Origin: Vibrio kanaloae
GTDB lineage: Bacteria; Pseudomonadota; Gammaproteobacteria; Enterobacterales; Vibrionaceae
Reading direction: 5' to 3'
DNA length: 64,000 nt
Assembly (NCBI RefSeq): GCF_024347535.1
Contig: NZ_AP025497.1
Coordinates: 2,170,001-2,234,000, forward strand
Positions 18,043 through 32,824 of this stretch are shown here, piece by piece (the stretch's first letter is position 1; each line of letters opens with the position of its first letter). The position numbers were made by a program, and so were the translations under genes. The notes beneath the pieces are model-generated. The model made no database searches. It was given only the letters and a program-made list of their open reading frames with translations, and was not told the origin of the DNA.

Positions 18043-18918
18043 ATGAAATTAGATGATTTAAACCTCTTTCGACTCGTCGTTGAAAATGGGAGCTACACCG
18101 CAACATCGCGCAAGACTATGATTCCGGTTGCGACCATTACACGACGTATTCAAGCCTTAGAAGACTCTCTGAACCTGAGGCTTCTCAATAGACACGCACG
18201 TAAACTCTCTTTAACAGAGGCTGGCGAACGTTTTTTCAATGAATGCTCTCCGCTATTGCAACGCCTGTCTTCTACTGCAGAAGAGCTCACGGACGTGTGC
18301 AAAGGAGCTTCCGGTAAGATTCGTATTACGGCCCCATCCAACCTGACCAAACGCATGATGATGCCAATGTTCAGCGACTTCATGATTCAATACCCTGATA
18401 TCAATATTGAATTGATGATGAACAACCAAGCCGATCAGCTTGATCCAACCGAGTGGGACGTAATTTTCCGCGTTGGCCCACAACGTGACTCAAGTCTAAT
18501 CGCAAGAAAAATCAGTGAAGTAAAAGATATTCTTATCGCGAGCCCTGATTATTTAGCGAAGAACCCGGCACCAAGCCACGCGGAAGAACTGGCTCACCAC
18601 TCTCTCCTAAAAGGCTACCCGCTAATTAAGTGGCAACTGAGTAACTCCAATGATGAGACGGTGGTTAACAGCGAGAAAGGTCGTTTCAACGCCAATGCAC
18701 TCAATGTAGTGAGACAAGCATGTTCTGGAGGCCTAGGTATTACCCTAATGCCTGACGTGATGATTCGTGAATACATTGAAGATGGCAGCTTAGTGCAGGT
18801 CCTAGAAGACTGGAGCGCTAACCCTCGTGATATTTATATGCTTTATAACCACAAAGACCACCTGCCAGAGAAGGTAAGATTGTTTATTGATTTTGTGATC
18901 GCATACCACATTCATTAA
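18043..18918 (+). CDS. LysR family transcriptional regulator
   Basis: This 291-residue regulator has the N-terminal winged helix (LDDLNLFRLVVENGSYTATSRK, then VATITRRIQALEDSLNLRLL) and a periplasmic-binding-like effector domain (GKIRITAPSNL onward), the layout of the CrgA/DsdC-like branch. I prefer ATG 18043 over an in-frame GTG at 18031 because homology begins MKLDDLN; neither has a strong ribosome site. The target genes are unknown. It is divergent from rssB and ends at a strong terminator. Confidence 0.9.
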   Translation: MKLDDLNLFRLVVENGSYTATSRKTMIPVATITRRIQALEDSLNLRLLNRHARKLSLTEAGERFFNECSPLLQRLSSTAEELTDVCKGASGKIRITAPSNLTKRMMMPMFSDFMIQYPDINIELMMNNQADQLDPTEWDVIFRVGPQRDSSLIARKISEVKDILIASPDYLAKNPAPSHAEELAHHSLLKGYPLIKWQLSNSNDETVVNSEKGRFNANALNVVRQACSGGLGITLMPDVMIREYIEDGSLVQVLEDWSANPRDIYMLYNHKDHLPEKVRLFIDFVIAYHIH

Positions 18919-18942
18919 AACCAACTCTCTTTGCTGAAAATA

Positions 18943-18972
18943 AAAAAACCAGAGCGAATACTCTGGTTTTTT
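18943..18972 (+). terminator. Terminator of the LysR gene
   Basis: AAAACCAGAG / CTCTGGTTTT with a short loop and T-run; A-run on the other side could allow minus-strand use as well. Confidence 0.85.
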
Positions 18973-19032
18973 AGATTCTGAATCGCTTGCAATCATGAAT
19001 CATTGCCAGAAAAACAATGATTCGTTGCTAGC

Positions 19033-19067
19033 AAAAAAGCGCTATTCCTAACGGAAAGACTAAGCGC
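19033..19067 (-). terminator. purF terminator overlapping the stop codon
   Basis: On the minus strand GCGCT pairs with AGCGC, with an inner TTCC/GGAA step, followed by six T residues. The left arm includes the last purF codons. Confidence 0.5.
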
Positions 19068-20574
19068 CTTCGTTATGTAACTCTAAGTTCGCTAGGTCTT
19101 GTTGGATTTCACGCTGAACCTTTGAGTCGTCATTACGCAAAGAATCTAGGAAATCTAAGTACGCTTGGTCGATATCACCTGTTACATACTCACCGTTAAA
19201 TACCGAAGTATCGAAGCGAGAAATGTCTTGGTTGCCCATACCTACCGCAGAGATTAGATCTGGTAGCGTTTGGAAAATCAAAGCATCTGCGCCAATCTGC
19301 TTACAAATCGTTTCGTTGTCACGACCATGAGCAATCAGCTCTATCGCGCTCGGCATATCGATGCCGTAAACGTTCGGAAAGCGCACCTCTGGAGCGGCTG
19401 AAACCATGAAGACTTTACTTGCACCTGAATCACGAGCCATCTCAATGATCTGCTCTGATGTTGTACCGCGAACGATAGAGTCGTCAACCAATAGAACATT
19501 CTTACCTTTAAACTCTGAACGGATTGCGTTCAGCTTACGGCGAACTGATTTTTTACGCTGTTGCTGACCAGGCATGATAAACGTGCGGCCAACATAGCGG
19601 TTCTTCACGAAACCCTGACGGTATGGCTTGTTGATCGCTTGAGCTATGCGTAGCGCAATATCGTTCGAAGTTTCAGGAATTGGGATAACCACATCAATAT
19701 CTAAGTCGGCGTACTCTTCTTTAATACGTTTACCTAGCATCTCACCCATCTCAACGCGTGCGCTGTAAACCGAGATTTTGTCGATGAATGAATCTGGGCG
19801 AGCAAAGTATACAAATTCAAAGATGCATGGGTTTAGTTGTGGGTTGTCTGCGCATTGCTTAGTAAAAAGATCACCATCGAATGTTGCGTAGATAGCTTCA
19901 CCAGGAGCAACATCGCGCATAAAATCAAAACCAACAGCGTCTAACGCGACTGACTCAGACGCAACCATGTACTCTGTTTTACCATCAACCTCACGCTTAC
20001 CAAGACACAGAGGACGAATACCATGTGGGTCACGAAATGCAATCATACCGTGGCCGATAATCATTGCCGTTACTGCGTAGGCGCCGCGAATCGTGCGGTG
20101 TACATTAGAAACAGCGCGGAAAACATCATCTGAAGTCACGTTACCTTTAACGGTATCGATCTCATGAGCCAAAACGTTCAATAGAACTTCAGAGTCAGAA
20201 GTTGTATTTAAATGACGACGGTCTTTCTCGAACAACTTTTCACGCACTTCGTTTGCGTTTGTCAGGTTGCCGTTGTGAGCCAACGTAATACCAAAAGGAG
20301 AGTTTACGTAGAAAGGTTGAGCTTCAGATGCACTTGAACTACCCGCAGTAGGGTAACGAACATGACCAATACCAACTTCACCTTGTAAGCGCTGCATGTG
20401 TTTTGCTTCAAAAACATCTTTGACTAAACCATTCGCCTTACGCAGACGGAAACGATTGCTTTCTATGGTACAAATACCTGCGGCATCTTGGCCACGATGC
20501 TGCAATACCGTTAAAGCGTCATAAATTGACTGGTTTACAGGTGTTGAACCCACGATTCCAACAATACCACACAT
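19060..20574 (-). CDS. purF: Amidophosphoribosyltransferase
   Basis: This 504-residue enzyme commits PRPP to purine synthesis using glutamine ammonia. The initiator Met is followed by the catalytic N-terminal cysteine (MCGIVGIVG), so there is no propeptide, as in E. coli. HRGQDAAGI is the glutamine amidotransferase block, and [13 protein letters not shown] is the PRPP motif. It lies 33 bases after cvpA, forming the classic cvpA-purF operon with a PurR box in front. Confidence 0.98.
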   Translation of the reverse strand: MCGIVGIVGSTPVNQSIYDALTVLQHRGQDAAGICTIESNRFRLRKANGLVKDVFEAKHMQRLQGEVGIGHVRYPTAGSSSASEAQPFYVNSPFGITLAHNGNLTNANEVREKLFEKDRRHLNTTSDSEVLLNVLAHEIDTVKGNVTSDDVFRAVSNVHRTIRGAYAVTAMIIGHGMIAFRDPHGIRPLCLGKREVDGKTEYMVASESVALDAVGFDFMRDVAPGEAIYATFDGDLFTKQCADNPQLNPCIFEFVYFARPDSFIDKISVYSARVEMGEMLGKRIKEEYADLDIDVVIPIPETSNDIALRIAQAINKPYRQGFVKNRYVGRTFIMPGQQQRKKSVRRKLNAIRSEFKGKNVLLVDDSIVRGTTSEQIIEMARDSGASKVFMVSAAPEVRFPNVYGIDMPSAIELIAHGRDNETICKQIGADALIFQTLPDLISAVGMGNQDISRFDTSVFNGEYVTGDIDQAYLDFLDSLRNDDSKVQREIQQDLANLELHNEGA

Positions 20575-20607
20575 GTCCTAACCCTCGATTTTCGATATTA
20601 ACTGGCG

Positions 20608-21099
20608 CTAAAGCGCGCCAGATAAGAAACTAGATGTTGCTTGTAAATGCTCGAAGAACGGCGCAATGATTCGACTAAATTCTGGAACCAATTGCGAACT
20701 CTTCCACCACTCAGAACTTGGGAATGCAGTAAACGCATCCATGAAAAACAACACTGCAGAGACAATCAAAACACCACGTAAACCGCCAAAGACGACACCG
20801 AGGATTCTGTCTGTACCTGACAGGCCTGTTTTCTGAACTAGCTGACCGATGACATAGTTAACTAAGGCACCAACAACTAACGTTGCAACAAATAATGCTG
20901 CTATCGCAGTTCCGTTTCGAAACATCTCATCTTCGATATTGGTGAAGTACATGGCTAATTTAGCGTAGTACTGGCTAGCAATAAAAAATGCTCCAAACCA
21001 AATAACCAATGACAACGCTTCTTTAGCGAAACCACGAACTAAACTGATCACGGCAGAGAAGCCGATCACGCCTAAAATGACAAAATCTAACCAATTCAT
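20608..21099 (-). CDS. cvpA: Colicin V production protein CvpA
   Basis: The 163-residue inner membrane protein has four hydrophobic segments, beginning with WLDFVILGVIGFSAVISLVRGF and including GTAIAALFVATLVVGALVNYVIG. CvpA is linked to envelope stress and colicin V export in E. coli. It heads the cvpA-purF operon, 47 bases downstream of the PurR box. Confidence 0.95.
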   Translation of the reverse strand: MNWLDFVILGVIGFSAVISLVRGFAKEALSLVIWFGAFFIASQYYAKLAMYFTNIEDEMFRNGTAIAALFVATLVVGALVNYVIGQLVQKTGLSGTDRILGVVFGGLRGVLIVSAVLFFMDAFTAFPSSEWWKSSQLVPEFSRIIAPFFEHLQATSSFLSGAL

Positions 21100-21146
21100 G
21101 AATTCTTCATCTTAAGTTGGCGCGCATTTTAACAGAAAAAATGCTG

Positions 21147-21162
21147 ACGCAAACGTTTTCTT
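21147..21162. promoter_or_regulatory. PurR operator of cvpA-purF
   Basis: ACGCAAACGTTTTCTT matches the 16-base PurR palindrome at 14 positions. It lies just upstream of cvpA and overlaps the last two bases of dedD's stop region, where the cvpA-purF promoter should be. Confidence 0.8.
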
Positions 21163-21736
21163 ATGGATTTAACGGTTTAAATTTGAGCAACTGACCTTTT
21201 GAACCCGTAATTTTCTCTAATTCCTTCATTTGTCGCTCAAGTTTGGATTTAGAGACATCCGGGCCAATAATTACTCGCGTAAAACTATTTTCTTGCTTGG
21301 TGTGAGCCTGGTAGCCGCGCTTTTGTAAATCCTTAACAACATTTTTGGCGTTGTCAGCATTTTTTAAAGCCATCAATTGAATAATCCAAGCACTGTCTTG
21401 GTATTCATTTTTTTCCGGTACTGGCTTAACCACTACTGCCACTTTGTCTGCTTCTTTACTATTGGAAGAAGACGTGGTTTGCGTGTTTGAATTGTCAGTA
21501 CTACCACTTTCAACCACTTGCTCAACCGGAGAGTCCGGTAGCGCTATCTGATCTTCAACAGGATCGAGTACTTCAAAAACCTCAACATTACTATCAAGCT
21601 CAGGCTTAATTGGAATGCTTGCAAACTCTTCTTTATAGTGGAGCTTCTTACCATCTAGCACATCGGGCAATACAATCACGCCAATAGCCACTAAAATGAT
21701 GGTACCGACTAATCGGCTTTGGAATTTACTTGCCAT
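21161..21736 (-). CDS. dedD: DedD-type SPOR domain cell division protein
   Basis: The 191-residue protein has one N-terminal membrane helix (LVGTIILVAIGVIVLPDVL), a Ser/Asn/Pro-rich periplasmic linker and a C-terminal SPOR domain (SAWIIQLMALKNADNAKNVV to the end) that binds denuded septal peptidoglycan. Its ATG directly follows the folC stop with no intervening base, so the two are translationally linked. Confidence 0.93.
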   Translation of the reverse strand: MASKFQSRLVGTIILVAIGVIVLPDVLDGKKLHYKEEFASIPIKPELDSNVEVFEVLDPVEDQIALPDSPVEQVVESGSTDNSNTQTTSSSNSKEADKVAVVVKPVPEKNEYQDSAWIIQLMALKNADNAKNVVKDLQKRGYQAHTKQENSFTRVIIGPDVSKSKLERQMKELEKITGSKGQLLKFKPLNP

Positions 21737-22999
21737 TTAGTTTCCTTTTTTCTGCCAATGCTCCAGCACTTCACCCACAGTATGGAAAGAACCGACCACC
21801 AACACAACATCATCACCTTGGACAGAAGCTAAAGCCGCTTCAAACGCTGCAACAGGGTTTGAATGCTGTTCTACGCCTTCAGGTAGGCTTTCACACAATT
21901 CGGCAGCGGTTGCCGCACGAGGGCCTTGTAGTGAAGCTGGATACCAATGTGCTGCAACTGGTGCTAATACTTCCAATGTTGCGGGAATATCTTTGTCATG
22001 AAGCATGGCGACTACAACGTGTAAATTTTTTCCGGCATACTTTTGAATAACTTGTTGTGCAAAATACTCAGCCGAATGTGGATTATGTGCCACATCAAGC
22101 ACAATCACAGGTTGATCGCTGACTTGCTGCATACGTCCGGGAAGCTGTGCGCTCTTTAGGCCATTGGTGATATTTATGTCACTAATGCTCAATTTTGAAG
22201 TTCCCAATGCCATCAATGCGGTTGCTGCATTAGGTAACGGTAAACCTGGAATTGGTAAAGCTTCTAGTTGGAATGCACCACTGCGCCAGTTCCAAATATC
22301 ACCGTCAACATCATAGGTGTATTGAATACCCACTTGGTAAAATTCAGCTTTTATATCGTCTGCATGTGCAGCAACTGTAGCGGGTGGCTTAGGCTGTCCA
22401 CAGATAGCAGGCTTACCACTACGATAAATACCCGCTTTCTCAAAGCCAATCACATTGATGTCGTCACCAAGCCAATCAACATGGTCGACAGCCAAACTGG
22501 TAATCACAGACACATCATGATCAACGATATTCGTTGCATCTAAACGACCGCCTAATCCCACTTCCAATAACACGACATCTACCGCTTCCGTTTGAAATGC
22601 GCGTAACGCGGCTAAGGTGCCGTACTCGAAAAAACTAAGGCTGATTTCGCCACGCTCTTTTTCAATAAAATCGAATGACTGCACGATTTTTTCATCGGAT
22701 AGATCTTGCCCGTTGATACGAACACGTTCGTTATAGCGGATTAAGTGAGGGGAACTGTAGACACCAACGGAGTAACCAGCATCTAATAGAATGGCTTCCA
22801 TCAGGGCACACGTTGAGCCTTTGCCATTGGTTCCAGCAACGGTAATCACGTGTTGAGCAGGTTTGGTGAGGTTTACTTTAGAAGCGACGGCCTGAATTCG
22901 GTCTAACCCAAGATCAATAGCGCTTGTGTGGATGTTTGATAAATAATCAAGCCACATCTCCAAAGAGGATGTGGCTTGAGGAACAGGTTGTTGACTCAT
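21737..22999 (-). CDS. folC: Dihydrofolate synthase / folylpolyglutamate synthase
   Basis: The 420-residue Mur-ligase-fold enzyme adds glutamate to dihydropteroate and to folates. The P-loop VAGTNGKGSTCALME is near residue 55, followed by GVYSSPHLIRYNERVRING and the DNA-conserved block EVGLGGRLDATNIV. It is placed between accD and dedD as in E. coli. Confidence 0.96.
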   Translation of the reverse strand: MSQQPVPQATSSLEMWLDYLSNIHTSAIDLGLDRIQAVASKVNLTKPAQHVITVAGTNGKGSTCALMEAILLDAGYSVGVYSSPHLIRYNERVRINGQDLSDEKIVQSFDFIEKERGEISLSFFEYGTLAALRAFQTEAVDVVLLEVGLGGRLDATNIVDHDVSVITSLAVDHVDWLGDDINVIGFEKAGIYRSGKPAICGQPKPPATVAAHADDIKAEFYQVGIQYTYDVDGDIWNWRSGAFQLEALPIPGLPLPNAATALMALGTSKLSISDINITNGLKSAQLPGRMQQVSDQPVIVLDVAHNPHSAEYFAQQVIQKYAGKNLHVVVAMLHDKDIPATLEVLAPVAAHWYPASLQGPRAATAAELCESLPEGVEQHSNPVAAFEAALASVQGDDVVLVVGSFHTVGEVLEHWQKKGN

Positions 23000-23041
23000 C
23001 TAACTCATAACCATAATTAAGTAGGTTTGTTAGAAGGTACT

Positions 23042-23968
23042 TTACCCTTTTTCTGGCGCTTCTGGTACTTCATAAGTAGCTTCATTCGGTGAATCGTTCA
23101 CAGAAACTACCAATGGTGAAGGCTGGTTGGTCATTTTTCCAACTAGGCTAGCTACACGCTGACGCATCTCACGACGGTCAACGATCATATCGATAGCACC
23201 GTGGTCTAGTAGAAATTCACTACGTTGGAAACCTTCAGGAAGATCTTCACGTACCGTTTGTTCGATTACACGACGTCCAGCGAAACCGATCAATGCTTTT
23301 GGCTCACCGATATTGATGTCACCTAGCATTGCTAGACTCGCAGAAACACCACCCATTGTTGGGTCAGTCATTACGGAAACAAACGGCAAACCTTTCGCAG
23401 ATAAACGCTCTAGCGCTGCACTGGTTTTCGCCATTTGCATTAGAGACATAAGCGCCTCTTGCATACGCGCACCACCACTTGCAGAGAAACAAACTAAACC
23501 ACAATTGTTTTCAATAGCAGCATCGACCGCTTTCACAAAACGAGCACCAACAACGGAACCCATAGAGCCGCCCATGAATGAGAATTCAAAAGCACACGCT
23601 ACGATAGGTAAACCAAGCAGTTCGCCTTTCATTGCTACTAATGCATCTGTCTCTCCACTGTTCTTCTGAGCAACAGAGATACGTTCTTTGTAACGCTTAG
23701 AGTCTTTAAACTTCAGTTTGTCTTGTGGTTCAAGATCAGCACCTAGTTCAACACGTTCACCTTTATCTAGGAATGTATCCAGACGGCGACGTGCTTTCAT
23801 GCGCATGTGATGATCACATTTTGGACATACTTCTAGGTTACGCTCTAGTTCAGCATGGTAAAGCACTTGCTCACAAGAAGTACATTTAGTCCAAACACCC
23901 TCAGGGATAGACGCTTTACGAGATGTTACGATGTTGCTTTTTTCTAAAATCTTTTCAAGCCAACTCAT
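23042..23968 (-). CDS. accD: Acetyl-CoA carboxylase carboxyltransferase subunit beta
   Basis: This 308-residue subunit, with AccA, transfers the carboxyl group from biotin to acetyl-CoA. The N-terminal zinc ribbon has CTSC (about 29-32) and CPKC (about 51-54). The crotonase-like body includes [18 protein letters not shown] and [16 protein letters not shown]. The 173 bases between accD and the upstream truA stop contain no gene I can see. Confidence 0.97.
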   Translation of the reverse strand: MSWLEKILEKSNIVTSRKASIPEGVWTKCTSCEQVLYHAELERNLEVCPKCDHHMRMKARRRLDTFLDKGERVELGADLEPQDKLKFKDSKRYKERISVAQKNSGETDALVAMKGELLGLPIVACAFEFSFMGGSMGSVVGARFVKAVDAAIENNCGLVCFSASGGARMQEALMSLMQMAKTSAALERLSAKGLPFVSVMTDPTMGGVSASLAMLGDINIGEPKALIGFAGRRVIEQTVREDLPEGFQRSEFLLDHGAIDMIVDRREMRQRVASLVGKMTNQPSPLVVSVNDSPNEATYEVPEAPEKG

Positions 23969-24144
23969 GGAAGACCTTTTTGTTTCGATTCTTGCGCTTG
24001 ATTGCGAAAGAAATAAATTTGGGAATTATGCGTGGGAATTAAAGCACATAAAACAGCGACTGTAGATAAAAAACTGGTTGTACCTATTTTCTGTCACCAT
24101 CTTACACGCGAAATTACCATGTTTTTTGAACCTAAGTCTCACAT

Positions 24145-24939
24145 TTAGTTCAAATTATCTGGTAAGAAAAGAGGGCCAATCGGCTCTCGTGGTAACTCAA
24201 AATGTTCAGGATAATCAACATCAACCAGGTACAAACCTTCCGCTTTTGCAGTTGCGCCGGCTACTTTTCGATCTTTAGCTTCTAAAAGCCACTGGATCCA
24301 CTCTGGTTTCTGCTCACCTTTACCTACGGCAATAAGGCTACCAGTAATATTCCTCACCATGTGGTGAACAAACGCATTCGCTTTAATATCGATCACAATG
24401 TAGTGTCCATGACGAGTCACGTTCAAGTGAATCATGTTTCTCCATGGACTACGAGATTGACAATGTGTTGCTCTAAACGAAGTAAAGTCATTCTCACCAA
24501 GTAAGTACTGACCCGCTTCGTGCATTTTTTTCTCATCAAGATGACCATGATAATGGCTCACACCTGAATTCAAAATACCTGGGCGTAGTGCATGGTTAAA
24601 GATAATGTATCGGTAACGGCGCGCAGTAGCCGAGAAACGAGCATGGAAATCCTCATTCACTTCTGCCGCCCAACGAACCGCAATATCTTTTGGCATGTTA
24701 GCATTCGCGCCCATTGTCCATGCCACCATTTTACGATCGACATTAGTTTCAAAGTGAACGACTTGTCCCGTACCGTGAACACCGGCATCTGTACGACCTG
24801 CGCACATAACTTCTACAGGGTGATTCGCGACAACTGAAAGAGCCTTTTCCAATTCTTCTTGGACACTTTTCACGTCTCGTTGGCGCTGCCAACCAAAGTA
24901 GTGGGTACCGTTATATTCAATACCTAAAGCAATTTTCAT
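24145..24939 (-). CDS. truA: tRNA pseudouridine(38-40) synthase TruA
   Basis: This 264-residue enzyme modifies the anticodon arm. The catalytic aspartate is in [10 protein letters not shown] (Asp51), and the second conserved block is RRYRYIIFN. It follows hubP in the order known from V. cholerae. Confidence 0.96.
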   Translation of the reverse strand: MKIALGIEYNGTHYFGWQRQRDVKSVQEELEKALSVVANHPVEVMCAGRTDAGVHGTGQVVHFETNVDRKMVAWTMGANANMPKDIAVRWAAEVNEDFHARFSATARRYRYIIFNHALRPGILNSGVSHYHGHLDEKKMHEAGQYLLGENDFTSFRATHCQSRSPWRNMIHLNVTRHGHYIVIDIKANAFVHHMVRNITGSLIAVGKGEQKPEWIQWLLEAKDRKVAGATAKAEGLYLVDVDYPEHFELPREPIGPLFLPDNLN

Positions 24940-25055
24940 GTTCTTGTTCTCTTTGAAAATGGGCGAGAAGTATATACGGAAATCGGTGCTATCCCAAATA
25001 GGATGGGGCTAAAACTGTAATAATAAAACAAAGGCTCTTAGCCTCGCCCTAAAAC

Positions 25056-25080
25056 AAAGGGTAGCCAATGCTACCCTTTC
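25056..25080 (-). terminator. Terminator after hubP
   Basis: AAAGGGTAGC / GCTACCCTTT forms a tight hairpin 14 bases beyond the hubP stop; the T-run on the minus strand is interrupted by one G. Confidence 0.6.
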
Positions 25081-25093
25081 TATTTCGTTGAGC

Positions 25094-29971
<4,878 letters not shown>

Positions 29972-30137
29972 AAAGTGCTCAGCTAGGTGCTTAAATTCGG
30001 ATAAAGTGATGAACTATTAAATATATCGGATAAATGACATAAAACTATAGAGACGAAGACAAAAAATGTGTTACGACAACAATATTCGCAGCAATTTCAC
30101 ACAATTTTCCTAACAATATTTTCAATTGATTAAAAAA

Positions 30138-30158
30138 GCCCCACTAAAGAGTGAGGCT
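30138..30158 (-). terminator. asd terminator
   Basis: On the minus strand AGCCTCACT pairs with AGTGGGGCT (one mismatch) and is followed by six T residues. Confidence 0.75.
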
Positions 30159-30179
30159 TATTTATCAAAGCAATGAAAC

Positions 30180-31193
30180 TTAGAAGTAATCGCGAATCAG
30201 AACTTCAGCGATTTGCACTGCGTTTGTCGCTGCGCCTTTACGAACGTTATCAGCAACCACCCACATGTTTACGCCGCTGTGATGGCTGATGTCGTTGCGA
30301 ATACGGCCAACCATTACGTGATCTTTACCACCCGCATCACGAACTTGAGTTGGGAAGTCTAACGCTTGAAATACTTCAACGCCTTCTGTGTTCTCAAGAA
30401 GCTGAACCACTTGCTCTGCAGCAATTGGAGCGCGAGTTTCAATATGTAGAGATTCAGCGTGACCGTAGAATACAGGTACGCGAACACACGTAGGGTTCAC
30501 CGTGATTGAAGAGTCAGCAAAGATTTTTTGAGTTTCCCAAACCATCTTCATCTCTTCACGCGTGTAGCCGTTCTCTGTAAATTCATCGATTTGAGGAATA
30601 CAGTTGAAGGCGATCTGCTGTGAGAACGCTGACTTGTCCGCTGGCATGCCGTTAAGAAGCTTAGCCGTTTGACCCGCTAGCTCATCGATCCCCGGCTTAC
30701 CCGCACCAGATACAGATTGATAAGTTGAAACGTTAATACGCTCAAGGCCCACTTCATCGTGAATTGGTTTAAGTGCTACAACCATTTGGATAGTAGAACA
30801 GTTAGGGTTCGCGATGATGTTGCGGTTACGGAACTCAGCAATCGCTTCAGGGTTAACTTCTGGCACAACCAGAGGAACATCATATTCGTAACGGAAACGT
30901 GATGTGTTATCGATAACCACCACACCTTCGTCAGCCGCGATTGGAGCCCAACGTTCTGAAAGCTCGCTACCTGCAGAGAAAAACGCAATATGTACTTGAG
31001 ACCAATCGAAGTCTTCTACGTTTTGTACTTGTATTGTTTTGCCGTTAAAACGGGAAGTTTTGCCTTCACTACGTTCACTTGCTAGTAAGTGCATTTCACC
31101 GACAGGGAATTTACGCTCTTTAAGTACTTCAAGAATGGTTTCACCAACCGCACCAGTCGCACCCAAAATAGCAATATTAAATTCTTGGCTCAT
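30180..31193 (-). CDS. asd: Aspartate-semialdehyde dehydrogenase (Asd2 type)
   Basis: This 337-residue NADPH enzyme reduces aspartyl phosphate for lysine, threonine and methionine synthesis. The nucleotide motif is ILGATGAVGETILEVL, the catalytic cysteine is in NPNCSTIQM, and SGAGKPGIDEL and RVPVFYGHAE are present. In E. coli this locus (between pdxB and truA) holds Usg, a non-catalytic relative; here the catalytic residues are intact. V. cholerae has two such enzymes, and this resembles the second. It lies 12 bases after pdxB. Confidence 0.92.
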   Translation of the reverse strand: MSQEFNIAILGATGAVGETILEVLKERKFPVGEMHLLASERSEGKTSRFNGKTIQVQNVEDFDWSQVHIAFFSAGSELSERWAPIAADEGVVVIDNTSRFRYEYDVPLVVPEVNPEAIAEFRNRNIIANPNCSTIQMVVALKPIHDEVGLERINVSTYQSVSGAGKPGIDELAGQTAKLLNGMPADKSAFSQQIAFNCIPQIDEFTENGYTREEMKMVWETQKIFADSSITVNPTCVRVPVFYGHAESLHIETRAPIAAEQVVQLLENTEGVEVFQALDFPTQVRDAGGKDHVMVGRIRNDISHHSGVNMWVVADNVRKGAATNAVQIAEVLIRDYF

Positions 31194-31205
31194 TGTTTCT
31201 CTCTT

Positions 31206-32339
31206 TTATAAAGTTGGCTTTACCATAAAACCGAGTTTAGATAACGGCGTTAAATTACAAGATTCATCGCCCGTTAACTCGACTGCACTGTACTCTCTAC
31301 GGTCCCAATATTCTTTACGCATCTTGTCAAAAGAACCCGGCGTAGAGATATTGCGACGGAATAAGGCGTCGTCTTTGCGCACATCATAGATCAACTGAGT
31401 CAAATTGTGCAGTGTTGCTTCATCCCAAGCCCTATCTAATTTCATTTGAGGCACTGGGGCTGTCGGTAGAAGATCGCTTGCATAAGCACGTTGTTCCGCA
31501 CCCAAAAACTCACAATAGCTGTTAAAGATCATGGTCGTACCGCGCGCTTTGCCCTCTAAACCGTAGCCCGCTACGTGAGGCGTTGCGAAAGCAAGCAGTG
31601 GAAGCAATTCCATGTCGACTTCAGGTTCAAACTCAAATACATCAAGAACGGCAGTAAAACCGTCAGCTTTTAGCAGGCGAGCTTTTAGTGCTTGGTTATC
31701 AACGACTGGGCCGCGCGCAGCATTAATCAGGATTTGATCGGCGCGGAAGTTGTTTAGCACTTGCTCATTGATCATATGGTGCGTTGGAAACTCGCCTGTC
31801 TTGGTGATAGGCGTATGTAACGTGATCACATCAGATTGCTCTAATAACGTTTCAAGGTCGGTAAATTCACGAGTGTCACCCTCCAGTTGCTTAAGAGGAT
31901 CGTTGAGCAGCACTTTAATACCAATGCCTTCTAGGCATTTCGCTAAGTAGCTGCCCACTTGACCACAACCAATAATACCGACCGTTTTGTCGAAAACAGA
32001 AAAACCTTGTTGTTGAGCAAGCACCATCATCGCGCTGAAGGCATACTCCGCTACACCCACCTTGTTACAGCCAGGCGCTACGGTGAAGAAAATGCCACGC
32101 TCTTTCATCAATTCTTGGTCAACGTGATCCATACCAGCTGTTGCGGTTCCAACAAACTTAAGCTTGTTCGCTTTGCTGATCAGCGCTTCATTGACCTTAG
32201 TCACCGAGCGAATCATCAGAGCATCTACGTCAACAAGATCGTCAGCGGTTAGCGTTCGACCGGACTTCATTGTCACTTCACCTAGCTGGCTAAAAAGCGC
32301 TTCAGCATAAGGCATATTTTCATCGATTAAGATTTTCAT
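31206..32339 (-). CDS. pdxB: Erythronate-4-phosphate dehydrogenase
   Basis: This 377-residue enzyme catalyses the second step of pyridoxal phosphate synthesis. The NAD-binding motif is [15 protein letters not shown], the catalytic block includes [12 protein letters not shown] and [14 protein letters not shown] with its histidine. ATG 32339 ([16 protein letters not shown]) is chosen because homology starts there; an upstream in-frame start at 32426 would add 29 unsupported residues. No strong ribosome site is visible. Confidence 0.95.
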   Translation of the reverse strand: MKILIDENMPYAEALFSQLGEVTMKSGRTLTADDLVDVDALMIRSVTKVNEALISKANKLKFVGTATAGMDHVDQELMKERGIFFTVAPGCNKVGVAEYAFSAMMVLAQQQGFSVFDKTVGIIGCGQVGSYLAKCLEGIGIKVLLNDPLKQLEGDTREFTDLETLLEQSDVITLHTPITKTGEFPTHHMINEQVLNNFRADQILINAARGPVVDNQALKARLLKADGFTAVLDVFEFEPEVDMELLPLLAFATPHVAGYGLEGKARGTTMIFNSYCEFLGAEQRAYASDLLPTAPVPQMKLDRAWDEATLHNLTQLIYDVRKDDALFRRNISTPGSFDKMRKEYWDRREYSAVELTGDESCNLTPLSKLGFMVKPTL

Positions 32340-32510
32340 TGGGAAGGTACTTTCGTTGGGGTCTGTCGACCTTAAATGTGAATTGAAATGATTGTGCAAA
32401 ATTCCACACACGGTGTCGAGTCGCAATTGGAATACATTATAAATAAAGGGCTGAATCCCCTAGCCTTCACAAACAAGAACAGGAATTGAGTCATATCCAA
32501 GGTCAAAACG

Positions 32511-32600
32511 AAAAATGCCCGATTGAATAAACAATCGGGCAAACATCCAGAACAAAAGGATCCTATCTCGCTCTCCAGGAGACAGAGTCTTGCGTCTGTT
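32511..32600 (-). ncRNA. Candidate FarS-like sRNA from the fabB 3' untranslated region
   Basis: The fabB terminator lies about 290 bases beyond the stop codon. The last 80-90 bases contain a small hairpin (TCTCC/GGAGA around 32575-32585), a pyrimidine-rich single-stranded stretch, then a strong terminator, the layout of a processed Hfq-dependent 3' sRNA. V. cholerae FarS is made from the fabB 3' region and represses fatty acid degradation genes. Exact ends are not readable; sequence identity to FarS was not checked. Confidence 0.45.
32516..32541 (-). terminator. Terminator of the fabB transcript
   Basis: TGCCCGATTG / CAATCGGGCA is a perfect 10-bp stem with a six-base loop; the minus strand continues with TTTTT. 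Confidence 0.85.
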
Positions 32601-32824
32601 CAACCAGTACTAACTAAGTCACTACTGATCAAGCTCTGGAAACCTTTCAATTTCTAAACCCAGATTTTAAAAACCATGTTAAAAAAACAAGTTTCAAAAA
32701 CCACGCTTAAAAACCTATATCTAAACAAGCTTCTGATAGCCGTTATTATTAGAAGACCTGCGCGTGTTGAGTCTGCACTAGCCCACTTTTACGATTAACC
32801 TTGTCTCTCTAACTCAAGCCTAAG

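Larger units (their letters stand above)
32340..32824. other. Intergenic region between pdxB and fabB
   Basis: This 485-base stretch contains the 3' region of fabB with a terminator at 32516-32541 and the pdxB upstream region. No supported gene is present. A 40-codon plus-strand frame (32676-32798) lacks a ribosome site. Confidence 0.6.

Noticed and set aside
32676..32798. 40-codon frame beginning MLKKQVSK on the plus strand downstream of fabB
   Set aside because: No Shine-Dalgarno sequence or promoter is seen and composition is not clearly coding; kept only as a note.
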